64,000 nt of DNA from an uncultured Oscillospiraceae bacterium (GCA_900547105.1 URFL01000002.1:1-64000), one strand, 5' to 3'; positions 15,384 through 23,945 are shown, numbered from the stretch's first letter. Translations and numbers: made by a program. Notes: generated from the sequence alone by a model not told the origin.

Positions 15384-16589
15384 TTAAGCTTTGCCGCCTT
15401 TGGCACCCTTGGCGCCGCCGAGCGACACACCATCCAAAATGTTGGTGTCGTAGCTGAAGGTCAGCGTGTCGCGTTCCCGCTGGCGCTTGAACGCCAGCTC
15501 CACCAGCCGATCCATCAGCTCGGCAAAGGACACGCCCGCCTCTTCCCACAGATAAAACGCGAGCGACCCGGGAATGGTGTTGATCTCGTTGATATACAGC
15601 TCGCCGGATTCGCGATCGTTCAAGAAGTCGATGCGGGACACGCCGCTGCAGCCCAGCGCCTGGAAGGTTTTGACCGCCAGCTGCTGCACCGTATCGCGCA
15701 GGCTGTCCGGAATATCCGCCGGACAGCGGCGTTTCAAGCTGGACATACCCTCACTGGTTTCGCTGCCCTTGGCGCCTTTGCCACCCCGCAGGTATTTATC
15801 GCCGAAGCTCAAAATCTCATCACTGCCGATCGGCTCTTCACACACCGATGCTTGGGCGGCATCCGCATCGCCCAGCACCGCGCAGTTGATCTCGCGCAGA
15901 TGCTCGACCGCTTTTTCCACCAGCACGCGCGGCGCAAAACCAAACGCGGTATCCAGCGCGGTTTGCAGCGCTTCGCGGTCGGCGGCTTTGGAAATACCGA
16001 CCGACGAGCCGAGGTTCACCGGCTTGACGATCACGGGATAGCCGCACTCTTCCGCCTGTTCGATCACCCGGCGGCTGTCGCGGGCATACTCCTTACCGCT
16101 GAACACATGGGCGGGCAGCACCGGCAAACCAGCCTGCTGCAGCGCCGCTTTCATATAGAATTTATCCATCCCCAGCGCCGACGACATCACATCGCAGCCC
16201 GCATACGGCACGCCCAGCATTTCCAGCATCCCCATCAGGGTGCCATCCTCTACATTGGTGCCGTGCACCACCGGGATCGCCACTTCAAAGCTGCCGACAA
16301 TGTTGTTGCCAAACTTTTTGGCGGGATACCGCACCAGCTTCACTTCGCCGTTTTCCGGCACCAGCAGCACCCGGGTCGCCGCCTCCAGCGACGCTTTCAG
16401 GTTGTGCCTGTAGCTTTCGATGTCGCCCATATGTTCCCCGGTGAAAAACCGGTTGTCTTTGGTGATATACAGCGGGATCGGGTCATATTTGCTGCGATCC
16501 AGCGCGGCAAACGCCTGCAGCCCCGAAATAATGGACACCTCGTGCTCCACGCTGCGTCCGCCAAACAATACCGCTACCTTCGTTTTCAT
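15384..16589 (-). CDS. ddl: D-alanine--D-alanine ligase
   Basis: A 401-residue ATP-grasp ligase making D-Ala-D-Ala for peptidoglycan. It opens with VAVLFGGRSVEHEVS and contains MDKFYMKAALQQAGLPV, KPVNLGSSVGIS and NEINTIPGS, the last carrying metal and product ligands. A Lys-Tyr pair (K265-Y266 in FGDKY) in the omega loop is the D-Ala-D-Ala type rather than the D-lactate type. The loop after it is long and glycine/lysine rich (LRGGKGAKGSE). A similar GAKGAKGG stretch ends the protein after LGG. The start ATG 16589 lies 12 bases after murF, and its AAGGAG overlaps the murF stop codon, so the two are co-translated. No clear terminator follows. Confidence 0.94.
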   Translation of the reverse strand: MKTKVAVLFGGRSVEHEVSIISGLQAFAALDRSKYDPIPLYITKDNRFFTGEHMGDIESYRHNLKASLEAATRVLLVPENGEVKLVRYPAKKFGNNIVGSFEVAIPVVHGTNVEDGTLMGMLEMLGVPYAGCDVMSSALGMDKFYMKAALQQAGLPVLPAHVFSGKEYARDSRRVIEQAEECGYPVIVKPVNLGSSVGISKAADREALQTALDTAFGFAPRVLVEKAVEHLREINCAVLGDADAAQASVCEEPIGSDEILSFGDKYLRGGKGAKGSETSEGMSSLKRRCPADIPDSLRDTVQQLAVKTFQALGCSGVSRIDFLNDRESGELYINEINTIPGSLAFYLWEEAGVSFAELMDRLVELAFKRQRERDTLTFSYDTNILDGVSLGGAKGAKGGKA

Positions 16590-16601
16590 GCGTACATCTC
16601 C

Positions 16602-18173
16602 TTAAAAGTTATCCGGAAGATCGTTTTCCAGCAAAACAATGCGCTTTTCTGCCGCCGGCAGGGTCTGCAAATGCAGCAACCCCTCTTGCAGCGTGGCAGC
16701 CACAAAAATCCGATCGGCGGGGAACCCGCCCTCCAGCAGTCCCTGCTTGAGCGGCGGCGCCTGTTTTTCGCCCACCAACACCGCATAGTCGCACCGGTCG
16801 GCAGCGTATGCGCCCAGCTCGCGGTTGAGCGCATCCTGCCGTTCGCCAAGCTCCACCATACCGGGGGTCACCAGCACCCGCTGGGCATCAAAGCCGCTCA
16901 GCGTATCCAGCGCCGAACGGAAGCCCGCCGGGTTGGCGTTGTAGGCATCGTCGATAAAGCCATTGGGCAGCAGCTGCAGCCGATGCTGCACCGGCTGCAG
17001 CATCCGCACCGGATACACCAGCTCCGTCAGCGGAATACCCAGCGTGTGCGCCACCGCGATACAGCCCACCAGATTTTGAATGTTGTGTGCGCCCAGCAGC
17101 TTGGTCACAAAGGTTTCGCGCTCGCCGCCGGGGGCGACCACGGTAAACCGGCTGCCCTGCCGATCCACCTCAATATCGCAAGCGGTGTAATCTGCCCCGC
17201 TCGCCGTCTGCGCGCCATAGGTGACGGCGCGTCCGGTCACCGGGTGGCTGCGGATATACTCGTTGTCCGCATTCAAAAACGCGATGCCGTCGGCGGGCAA
17301 GCTGTCCGCCAGCTCAAATTTGGTTTTGATGATATTCTCCACCGTGCGGAAGGTTTCCAGATGCTGTTCGCCGATAGAGGTGATCATACCGTAGCGCGGA
17401 TGCACCAGATCGCAGATTTCGCGGATGTCGCCGGGGTTTTTCGCGCCCATTTCGGCGATAAACACCTGATGCGACGGCTTCAACCGCTCGCGCACGGTGC
17501 GCACCACCCCCATGGTGGTGTTAAAGCTTTCCGGTGTCATCAGCACGTTGTACCGCGCGCTGAGCAACGCGTGCAAAAAATTCTTGGTGCTGGTTTTGCC
17601 GTAGCTGCCGGTGATGCCGATCACGGTGAGTTGCGGCATATCCGCCAGCTTTTTGCGCGCATCGTTCACATACCAGTTCGCGACCATTTTTTCGGCGGGA
17701 GTGTTCAGCCAGTTCGCCACCGGCACCCACAGCCACCACAGCAGCGCCGCCACCGCATAGGCGATGGCTGCCGCCACCGGCGGCACAAACCACATCCCGA
17801 GACTAAACAGTCCATACAACACCACCAGCGTGGTAAACAACCGTTTGACACGGGCGGTCACCACCAGCGGCTTTTTCGCTTTTTTCGGCCAAACCGCCGC
17901 GATTCCCAACCCGGCGCATACCGCCGCGGCGGCATACAGCCAACCGGCGGATAGCTCTAGCGCCGCCAGCACCACGCTCGCGACCACCGCCGCCAGCGGG
18001 AAAAACAGCCGCGCCGCGCCGAACAACCGCCCCGGATGCTGCCGGCACCAACGGGCGTACCGCTCCGGTCGATAGGAATTGAGCTGCAGCATATGGGCAT
18101 AATATACCGCCTGCGCGGCACCAAAAGCGGCAAAAGCCGCCAACATTACAATATGAAAAACCAGTTCCAACAC
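16602..18173 (-). CDS. murF: MurF-type Mur ligase with N-terminal membrane domain
   Basis: A 523-residue ligase predicted to add D-Ala-D-Ala to UDP-MurNAc-tripeptide. Residues 1-150 contain about five hydrophobic helices not found in standard MurF. The Mur ligase core follows, with ATP-binding GITGSYGKTSTKNF at 186-199, the central EMGAKNPGDI and SIGEQHLETF, GAHNIQNLVGCIAVA, and a C-terminal domain with DDAYNANPAGF. Being directly upstream of ddl, which supplies its dipeptide substrate, strongly supports MurF activity. The GTG start at 18173 has AAGGAGA seven bases upstream. The gene lies 19 bases after the alpha/beta hydrolase gene. The membrane part may place the enzyme near MraY. Confidence 0.9.
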   Translation of the reverse strand: MLELVFHIVMLAAFAAFGAAQAVYYAHMLQLNSYRPERYARWCRQHPGRLFGAARLFFPLAAVVASVVLAALELSAGWLYAAAAVCAGLGIAAVWPKKAKKPLVVTARVKRLFTTLVVLYGLFSLGMWFVPPVAAAIAYAVAALLWWLWVPVANWLNTPAEKMVANWYVNDARKKLADMPQLTVIGITGSYGKTSTKNFLHALLSARYNVLMTPESFNTTMGVVRTVRERLKPSHQVFIAEMGAKNPGDIREICDLVHPRYGMITSIGEQHLETFRTVENIIKTKFELADSLPADGIAFLNADNEYIRSHPVTGRAVTYGAQTASGADYTACDIEVDRQGSRFTVVAPGGERETFVTKLLGAHNIQNLVGCIAVAHTLGIPLTELVYPVRMLQPVQHRLQLLPNGFIDDAYNANPAGFRSALDTLSGFDAQRVLVTPGMVELGERQDALNRELGAYAADRCDYAVLVGEKQAPPLKQGLLEGGFPADRIFVAATLQEGLLHLQTLPAAEKRIVLLENDLPDNF

Positions 18174-18192
18174 GCCGGTCTCTCCTTCATCT

Positions 18193-18957
18193 CTATTTCA
18201 AAAAAGCATCCAGCACCCGGCTGCATTGCCCCCACCGTTCGGCAAAGGCAAAATGCCCCGCGCCGGGCAGCACCACCAGCCCCGCATCCGGAATACGCTT
18301 TTCCATCAGCCGGCCATCGGACAGCGGCGTAGCCGTGTCCTTTTCGCCCCAAATCAGCAGCGTCGGGGCATCCACCCCGGGCAGCAGCGCGGTCAGATCC
18401 TCCCCGATCGCCATCACCATGCTTTGCCGCATGATCGGGCTGGCTTGGCGGTAATCGGCGGAGCCATGCTTGGCGCGCGCCTTTTCCACCGCGTCCGGAA
18501 ACAGCCGGCGGATGCCGGGCAGCCGGAAGAACCATTTCGCCGCCTTAAAGCGGTACACCTTGCAATAATACCCGAACGAATGGTGCGGCTTGATACCGGC
18601 GGCATCCAGCAGCACGATCTTCGGCACCCGCAGCTGCCGCTGCGGACGGTTCATCCATTTGATGATCATACGCCCGCCGAACGAATGCCCCATCAGCACC
18701 GCTTCGGTCAGATGCAGCTGGGCGGCGAACGCTTCGGCAAAGTCCACGAAATCGTCCACCCGCCACGGGCGGTCGGGTTCCTCCGACCCGCCAAAGCCGG
18801 GCAGATCCGGTGCGATCACCCGACAATAGGTCGACAGATGATCGATGATCAGCCGATAGGTCGCGGCGGGGGCAGCCCATCCGTGCAGCAGCAGCACCAC
18901 CGGTCCGCTGCCCTGGTCGATATAGGCGACGCGTCGCCCGTTGATCGTGGTTTCCAT
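18193..18957 (-). CDS. Alpha/beta hydrolase of the murF operon
   Basis: A 254-residue alpha/beta hydrolase of the Abhydrolase_1 group. Visible motifs: LLLHGWAAPAATYR (oxyanion), DLPGFGGSEEP, nucleophile elbow GHSFGG, aspartate in WGEKDTATP and histidine in GAGHFAF. There is no signal peptide. The frame runs to 19083, but AAGGAGGGCGGGT before ATG 18957 and the promoter at 18991-19019 fix the start. It is first in an operon with murF and ddl. This order is seen in other Clostridia as far as I recall, suggesting a wall-related role, but its substrate is unknown. Confidence 0.87.
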   Translation of the reverse strand: METTINGRRVAYIDQGSGPVVLLLHGWAAPAATYRLIIDHLSTYCRVIAPDLPGFGGSEEPDRPWRVDDFVDFAEAFAAQLHLTEAVLMGHSFGGRMIIKWMNRPQRQLRVPKIVLLDAAGIKPHHSFGYYCKVYRFKAAKWFFRLPGIRRLFPDAVEKARAKHGSADYRQASPIMRQSMVMAIGEDLTALLPGVDAPTLLIWGEKDTATPLSDGRLMEKRIPDAGLVVLPGAGHFAFAERWGQCSRVLDAFLK

Positions 18958-18990
18958 ACCCGCCCTCCTTTTTTGGCTGTAAGCAGAGAA

Positions 18991-19019
18991 AGTATACCAT
19001 ATTCTACCGGCAAAAGCAA
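18991..19019 (-). promoter_or_regulatory. Promoter of the hydrolase-murF-ddl operon
   Basis: Minus strand: TTGCTT (complement of 19014-19019), 17-base spacer, TATACT (complement of 18991-18996). Confidence 0.7.
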
Positions 19020-19094
19020 TCGCGAAGATAGAAAAACTCGCTGCCGATTCCGGTTCTGTATAGTATAAACCGGTCAAAACCATTCTATGACAGC

Positions 19095-19124
19095 AAAAAA
19101 GCCGGAGCGAACGCGCGCCCCGGC
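19095..19124 (-). terminator. Terminator of the proS-cyclophilin operon
   Basis: Stem GCCGG-GCG (19101-19109) with 19116-19124, followed on the minus strand by six T. It lies 15 bases past the stop codon of the lipoprotein gene. Confidence 0.85.
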
Positions 19125-19138
19125 CTGCTCTTTTGTCC

Positions 19139-19987
19139 TTATCCTTTGTAGGTGGTGACTTCCATGCTGTTGATCACCACATCCGTCAGCGGCTTGTCGG
19201 TTTTCTCGTCCACCTGAACATCGGCAATGGTATCCACCACATCCATACCATCAAACACCTGACCAAACACGGTGTGCCCGCCGCTGGAGCGCCACGCGCC
19301 GTCCAGCGTGATGTTGCCGCCGTTTTGGCAATACAGATCCACCAGCTCGTCGGTCAGATCGTCCGCGTTGAAGGTCGCGTTTTGCATCCTGTTGGTCAAC
19401 TGGTTGGCGTAATACTCTTTCCAGCTGTCTATACCGGGCAGGTTGGATTTGTACTGCTCATAAACGTTTTTCACATGTGTGACCTCAGCTGCAAACTCGT
19501 CCGCCTTCGCCTGATTGATGAAGAACTGGCTGCCGTTGGTGTTGACCCCGCTGTTCGCCATCGCGAGCGAGCCGCGAATGTTGCACAGCTTAGTATCAAA
19601 CTCGTCCTCAAACGCGCTGCCCCAGATGCTTTCGCCGCCGGTGCCATCGCCCTTGGGGTCACCGCCCTGGATTATAAAGTCATTCACTACCCGGTGGAAG
19701 GTCAAGCCGTCATAGTAGCCCTCTTTCGCGTGGGTCACGAAGTTTTCCACCGCCTTGGGGGCCGCCTCCGGGAACAGGCGAATGGAAATATCGCCCTTGG
19801 AGGTGTGCATAATCACGATCTGCTCGCCTTTTTCCGGCTTGTCCAACTGGAACCCCAGGTCTTTATCTTTATATGCCGTGGTGGTGCCGTTGACCGATGT
19901 GTCCTTGCCCTTGCCGCCGCAGCCGGTCAGCGATACCGCCGCCAGCAGCGTCGCCATGGCGAGCGCGATGCCTCGTTTTGCTGTCAT
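19139..19987 (-). CDS. Cyclophilin-type peptidyl-prolyl isomerase lipoprotein
   Basis: A 282-residue lipoprotein: signal MTAKRGIALAMATLLAAVS followed by the lipobox LTGC, so it should be anchored outside the membrane. The isomerase domain contains FHRVVNDFIIQGGDP, GSQFFINQ and HTVFGQVFDG. About 60 extra residues (KADEFAAEVTHVKNVYEQYK and onward) are inserted between GSQFFINQ and the HTVFGQV block. It probably helps fold secreted or surface proteins. It is last in the operon proS - cyclophilin - cysteine-cluster protein - this gene. The ATG overlaps the upstream TGA by one base (TGATG), so translation is coupled. Confidence 0.92.
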   Translation of the reverse strand: MTAKRGIALAMATLLAAVSLTGCGGKGKDTSVNGTTTAYKDKDLGFQLDKPEKGEQIVIMHTSKGDISIRLFPEAAPKAVENFVTHAKEGYYDGLTFHRVVNDFIIQGGDPKGDGTGGESIWGSAFEDEFDTKLCNIRGSLAMANSGVNTNGSQFFINQAKADEFAAEVTHVKNVYEQYKSNLPGIDSWKEYYANQLTNRMQNATFNADDLTDELVDLYCQNGGNITLDGAWRSSGGHTVFGQVFDGMDVVDTIADVQVDEKTDKPLTDVVINSMEVTTYKG

Positions 19988-20520
19988 CAAAATTCCGCCT
20001 TTCTGCGCTGGATGGGTGTGCGCGTGCCGGGTTGCCCCAACAAGCGCTGCCACTGCTCCAGCTCATGGGTTTGTTCTTGTAAAAATGTCCGGCAAGCGTC
20101 GTCCGCCGCCAAAATCCGCCCCGTTTGCCGCACCGCGCGGACAAACGCGGGCTGCAGCCGCACCCGCTCGTTCAGCTTCGCCAGCGGGCACACCCGAAAC
20201 GCGCGCGGATCCAACCGCACACGGATGCGTCCATCCTCGCCCAGCATCGGGAACAGCGGGAAGATGCGGCAAGCCAGCGGGCGGGCGCGGCGGTCACAGC
20301 GACCGCTACAGGTCAACAGCCAACCGCCCGCAGCAGTCGGCGCAAACGCCGTTTCCGGAAACCGCCCCTGCAAAAACTCCCGCTCGCCGGGAAACAGCAG
20401 CATACCGCTGTCCGGTCCCGTGTCGCGGCAGCACCGCCCCTCACAAACCGTGCCGCAATCCGCCGCCAGCGGCGTGCGATCCTGCAGCAGCGCGTAACAA
20501 AGCGCCCAATCAGCCGGCAT
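19987..20520 (-). CDS. Cysteine-cluster protein resembling the YkgJ family
   Basis: A 177-residue soluble protein with cysteines spaced like the YkgJ/CxxxCxxCC metal-binding group: CGTVCEGRCC near the N terminus, then CSGRCDRRARPLACRIFP, and two single cysteines (FRVCPL, DACRTF). An Fe-S cluster or zinc site is likely; the function is not known. Its ATG overlaps the end of the upstream cyclophilin gene by 11 bases, and its TGA overlaps the start of the downstream cyclophilin lipoprotein gene, so it is tightly coupled between two prolyl isomerases. An independent ribosome-binding site is not evident. The family assignment is by cysteine pattern only. Confidence 0.8.
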   Translation of the reverse strand: MPADWALCYALLQDRTPLAADCGTVCEGRCCRDTGPDSGMLLFPGEREFLQGRFPETAFAPTAAGGWLLTCSGRCDRRARPLACRIFPLFPMLGEDGRIRVRLDPRAFRVCPLAKLNERVRLQPAFVRAVRQTGRILAADDACRTFLQEQTHELEQWQRLLGQPGTRTPIQRRKAEF

Positions 20521-21109
20521 AGTCCGCGATATCGATCGACTGGATCACCACATCGGTGGCGGGCTTATCCTGCGCGCCCACCGGGGTGGCAGCGATCGCG
20601 TCCACCACATCCATGCCGTCAAACACCTGACCAAACACCGTGTGGCGGAAATCCAGCCATGGGGTGCCGCCCACTTCGCGATACTGGGCGGTCACTTCGG
20701 CGGGATAGCCCTGTTCTGCCAGCCCCTCCATTTGGGAGAGCATGCCGTCCGGCACCGAACCCGCCTGCACGATAAAGAACTGGCTGCCGTTGGTGTGCGG
20801 ACCGGCATTCGCCATAGACAGCGCGCCGCGGTAGTTGCGCAGTTCGATATCAAATTCATCTTCAAACGGCTTGCCCCAAATGCTTTCGCCACCGGTGCCG
20901 GTACCGTTCGGGTCGCCGCCCTGGATCATAAAATCACGAATCACGCGGTGGAAGATCAGGCCGTCATAATAGCCCTCTTTCGCGTGGGTGATGAAGTTTT
21001 CCACCGCTTTGGGCGCTTTGTCGCCGAACAAACGCAGCGAAATATCCCCCATCGAGGTGTGCATGGTCGCAATGGTTTCGCCCTTGGCGGGTTTTTCCAG
21101 TTGATTCAT
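20510..21109 (-). CDS. Cytoplasmic cyclophilin-type peptidyl-prolyl isomerase
   Basis: A 199-residue isomerase without signal peptide, catalysing cis-trans isomerisation of Xaa-Pro bonds. Active-site blocks FHRVIRDFMIQGGDP, NGSQFFIV and WLDFRHTVFGQVFDG are all intact, including the tryptophan associated with cyclosporin binding. The start ATG 21109 follows GCGAGG and lies 30 bases after proS. It is similar to the lipoprotein isomerase two genes downstream but lacks the lipobox and the inserted segment, so the pair covers the inside and outside of the membrane. Confidence 0.94.
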   Translation of the reverse strand: MNQLEKPAKGETIATMHTSMGDISLRLFGDKAPKAVENFITHAKEGYYDGLIFHRVIRDFMIQGGDPNGTGTGGESIWGKPFEDEFDIELRNYRGALSMANAGPHTNGSQFFIVQAGSVPDGMLSQMEGLAEQGYPAEVTAQYREVGGTPWLDFRHTVFGQVFDGMDVVDAIAATPVGAQDKPATDVVIQSIDIADYAG

Positions 21110-21139
21110 AGTGATAGCCTCGCTTTCTTTGATCGGCGA

Positions 21140-22579
21140 TCAATACGCCTTGCCCCAATAGACCATCGTTTTGGCGGGTTTGCCGCAGCAGACACAGGTG
21201 TCGCCTATATGCTCCTGCTCAAACGGCATACACCGGCTGGTCACACCGACTTCTTCTTTCAGCTTCATTTCGCATTCCAGATCGCCGCACCACATGGCTT
21301 TGATAAGGCCCGGCTTGTTGTCGGCGATGTCTTTCATCTCCGCCAGATCGTGGGCGGTGTAGGTCATGCTTTCGCGGCGCTCCAGCGCTTTCTGGTACAA
21401 GCCGTCGTGCACCGCTTTGAGCAGCGCGGAAACCGCTTCTTCCAGATTATCCAGCGACACCACCGTTTTTTCGCGGTTGTCCCGACGCACCAGCACACAC
21501 TGGTTCTGTTCAATATCGCGCGGACCGATCTCCAACCGCAGCGGCACGCCCTTCATCTCGTATTCGGCAAATTTCCAACCGGCGGAATTGTCCGAATCGT
21601 CCACCTTGACGCGGGCGACCTTTTGCAGCCGCTGACGCAGCTCCTCGGCCTTTTCGAGCACGCCGGGCTTGTGCTGCGCGATGGGCAGGATCACCAGCTG
21701 GATGGGTGCCACCGCGGGCGGCAGCACCAAGCCGTTGTCATCGCCGTGGGTCATGATGATCGCGCCGATGATGCGGGTGGACATTCCCCACGAGGTCTGG
21801 TGCGGATATTGCAGCTTGTTTTCGCGGTCGGTGAACTGAATACCGAACGCTTTGGCAAAGCCGTCGCCGAAATAGTGGCTGGTACCGCTTTGCAGCGCTT
21901 TGCCGTCGTGCATCATCGCTTCGATGGTGTAGGTGGCTTCGGCACCGGCGAATTTTTCTTTATCGGTTTTGCGGCCCTTGACCACCGGGATCGCCAGCGA
22001 TTGCTCACAGAAATCAGCATATACATTCAGCATCCGCTCGGTTTCTTCCATCGCGTCCTCGGCGGTTTCGTGCATGGTGTGACCTTCCTGCCAGTAAAAC
22101 TCCATCGTGCGCAGGAAGGGGCGGGTGGTTTTTTCCCACCGCACCACCGAGCACCACTGGTTGTACAGCTTGGGCAGGTCGCGATACGAATGGATGATCT
22201 CGGCGTAGTGGTCGCAAAACACCGTTTCGGATGTCGGGCGCACGCACAGCCGCTCGGTCAGCTCCTCCTCGCCGCCGTGGGTGACCCACGCCACTTCGGG
22301 AGCAAAGCCTTCCACATGGTCTTTTTCGCGCTGCAGCAGGCTTTCCGGAATAAAAAGAGGCATCATGATGTTTTCATGCCCCAGCGCCTTGAACCGCGCG
22401 TCCAGATCGTTGCGGATATTCTCCCACAGCGCCGTCGCGTACGGGCGCACGATCATGCAGCCGCGCACGCCGCTATAAGACGCCAGCTCGGCTTTTTTGA
22501 CCACATCGGTATACCATTGGGCAAAATCCTCGTCCATCGAGGTGATGGCTTCTACCATCTTTTTGTTTTTGTCGCTCAT
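21140..22579 (-). CDS. proS: Prolyl-tRNA synthetase, eukaryote/archaeal-like form
   Basis: A 479-residue class II synthetase charging tRNA-Pro. It has the short form without the large editing insertion typical of E. coli ProRS. Motif 1 lies around VRPYATALWENIRNDLDARF, motif 2 is RWEKTTRPFLRTMEFYWQEG, and motif 3 includes TSWGMSTRIIGAIIMTHGD. The C-terminal zinc-like domain has cysteines in MWCGDLECEMKL and CVCCGKPA, and the protein ends in tyrosine, typical of this type. The start is ATG 22579, with AAAGGCG somewhat distant upstream. It heads the operon with two cyclophilins and the cysteine-cluster protein. No T-box is present in the short leader. Confidence 0.95.
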   Translation of the reverse strand: MSDKNKKMVEAITSMDEDFAQWYTDVVKKAELASYSGVRGCMIVRPYATALWENIRNDLDARFKALGHENIMMPLFIPESLLQREKDHVEGFAPEVAWVTHGGEEELTERLCVRPTSETVFCDHYAEIIHSYRDLPKLYNQWCSVVRWEKTTRPFLRTMEFYWQEGHTMHETAEDAMEETERMLNVYADFCEQSLAIPVVKGRKTDKEKFAGAEATYTIEAMMHDGKALQSGTSHYFGDGFAKAFGIQFTDRENKLQYPHQTSWGMSTRIIGAIIMTHGDDNGLVLPPAVAPIQLVILPIAQHKPGVLEKAEELRQRLQKVARVKVDDSDNSAGWKFAEYEMKGVPLRLEIGPRDIEQNQCVLVRRDNREKTVVSLDNLEEAVSALLKAVHDGLYQKALERRESMTYTAHDLAEMKDIADNKPGLIKAMWCGDLECEMKLKEEVGVTSRCMPFEQEHIGDTCVCCGKPAKTMVYWGKAY

Positions 22580-22621
22580 AACTTGCGTTCACGCCTTTCC
22601 TGTTGGTTCACAGATTTATTT

Positions 22622-22650
22622 ATTTTACCACTTAATAAGCGGCATTTCAA
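22622..22650 (-). promoter_or_regulatory. Promoter of the proS operon
   Basis: Minus strand: TTGAAA (complement of 22645-22650), 17-base spacer, TAAAAT (complement of 22622-22627), giving a leader of about 36 nt. Confidence 0.7.
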
Positions 22651-22752
22651 CCGTCTGCTGCAATTTTTCATCCGCCGGCGGCAAAATTTTCGACTTTTTT
22701 CCATCGATACCGCCTCTGAAATCGTGCATAGTAAGAAAGGGAGGTGAAACAC

Positions 22753-22914
22753 ATGGAGTCTGCCAAACATCCGGATCCGGTGATCCAAAACGACCAAATG
22801 AAACGCTATTTTGATACGCTGCCGGCATATGTGCAGGTGACCATCCAGCAAAGCGGGCTGGTACCAGCCAGCCTGAACGATCTCAAAAACGCGGCCGAAA
22901 ACCTGATGCGGTAA
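22753..22914 (+). CDS. Conserved-looking 53-aa small protein
   Basis: A short frame with a strong ribosome-binding site (GGGAGGTG, 22738-22745) eight bases before ATG 22753, ending TAA at 22912-22914. The product starts MESAKHPDPVIQNDQ and contains MKRYFDTLPAYVQVTIQQSG; it is soluble, helical and close to neutral. I believe similar proteins of about 50 residues occur in Clostridia, but I cannot name a family. It is divergent from proS and followed by a roughly 320-base gap before the sugar transferase gene. Codon use matches its neighbours. Confidence 0.72.
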   Translation: MESAKHPDPVIQNDQMKRYFDTLPAYVQVTIQQSGLVPASLNDLKNAAENLMR

Positions 22915-23236
22915 GCCGCGCCGCCCCTTTATGTATCCGGTCAACCGATAACAGCGCTGTAACCTTTTTGACCCGCTGTCGAAAAAAATCGAAACGGTTT
23001 TTTCGGCAAAAAGCCAAATATAGCGTCCGGTTTGCAGCATCCCGCACAATACCTTGTGTACAGCAAAGCCGGTTTCTGTATCATCTGCCCGTTTTCGGAA
23101 ATAGTTACAGAAATGAAACTTGCTTTTTGGCAAATGCGATAGTATAATTCACCATAGAACAGCGGGTAAGCTGTGTAGCTATGTATGTTTCCTGCCTTTG
23201 GGCAGTGGTTGACGGATCGTAAAAGGAGGAAGTAAT
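22915..23236 (+). promoter_or_regulatory. Intergenic region with promoter of the sugar transferase gene
   Basis: The promoter is TTGCTT (23120-23125), 17-base spacer, TATAAT (23143-23148), giving an 80-nt leader that contains a small hairpin (CTGCC-TTT-GGCAG, about 23200-23213). AGGAGG (23224-23229) precedes the start codon. A weak A/T hairpin around 22979-23005 might end the small-gene transcript. No other gene is seen. Confidence 0.65.
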
Positions 23237-23929
23237 ATGGTACAGAGAATTCTGCCGGTTACGACCTGCTATGTTGGCACCCAAGATGCCAAAAAAGGGT
23301 TTGCTTTTGCTAAACGCGCTTTTGATATTGTGGTTTCGCTGGTGATGATCGTGGCGTTGCTGCCGCTGCTGCTGGTTTTGGCAGCGATTTCGGCGGTGGA
23401 CACCAAGGGCTGCCCCCTGTTTGCGCAAACGCGCATGGGACGCAACAACCAGCCGTTCAAGATGCTGAAATTCCGCACGATGAATGTGAACGCGCCCGCC
23501 AATGTGGCGACGCACAAGCTGCGGGATGCGGCGCGTTACATCTCCCCGGTGGGCGAGGTGCTGCGCAAATTCAGCCTGGACGAACTGCCGCAGTTGTTTA
23601 ACATTCTGAAAGGCGATATGAGTTTTGTGGGTCCCCGTCCGGTGGTGCTCAGCGAAAAAGATCTGATCTCGCTGCGGGTGCGCAACGGCGCCTGCACCGT
23701 GCGCCCGGGTTTGACCGGTTGGTCGCAGATCCACGGTCGCGATCGCCTGCCGATTCGCCAAAAGGCGGAGTTGGACGGCTACTACGCGCAAAACCAGAGC
23801 ATGGAGCTGGAGTTTTCCATCCTGCTGAAAACCGTGAGCTATGTGCTGCACAGCACCGGCGTTCACGAGGGTGCCGACCCCTCCATTTCCGCTTCGCCCG
23901 CGATGCAGCGGGAGGAGCGCTCTGCGTAA
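23237..23929 (+). CDS. Undecaprenyl-phosphate sugar-1-phosphate transferase
   Basis: A 230-residue membrane enzyme of the bacterial sugar transferase family. It starts lipid-linked glycan synthesis by moving a sugar phosphate from a UDP-sugar to undecaprenyl phosphate. One hydrophobic segment (about 27-52, AFDIVVSLVMIVALLPLLLV) anchors it. The catalytic part has QTRMGRNNQPFKMLKFRTM, LRKFSLDELPQLFNILKGDM, SFVGPRPV, RPGLTGWSQIHGRD and the tyrosines of LDGYYAQN. It stands alone here with its own promoter and terminator, so the glycan (capsule, wall polymer or glycoprotein) is unknown. The C-terminal 25 residues are variable and probably unstructured. Confidence 0.93.
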   Translation: MVQRILPVTTCYVGTQDAKKGFAFAKRAFDIVVSLVMIVALLPLLLVLAAISAVDTKGCPLFAQTRMGRNNQPFKMLKFRTMNVNAPANVATHKLRDAARYISPVGEVLRKFSLDELPQLFNILKGDMSFVGPRPVVLSEKDLISLRVRNGACTVRPGLTGWSQIHGRDRLPIRQKAELDGYYAQNQSMELEFSILLKTVSYVLHSTGVHEGADPSISASPAMQREERSA

Positions 23930-23945
23930 ACGAGTTTCGTTTGAT

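Noticed and set aside
15372..17954. Open frame of about 860 codons on the plus strand
   Set aside because: It lies opposite ddl and murF and has antisense-type composition (histidine- and arginine-rich). No ribosome-binding site or family motif is present.
22580..22621. Possible T-box riboswitch upstream of proS
   Set aside because: The leader from the likely promoter is only about 36 nt and has neither specifier loop nor antiterminator.
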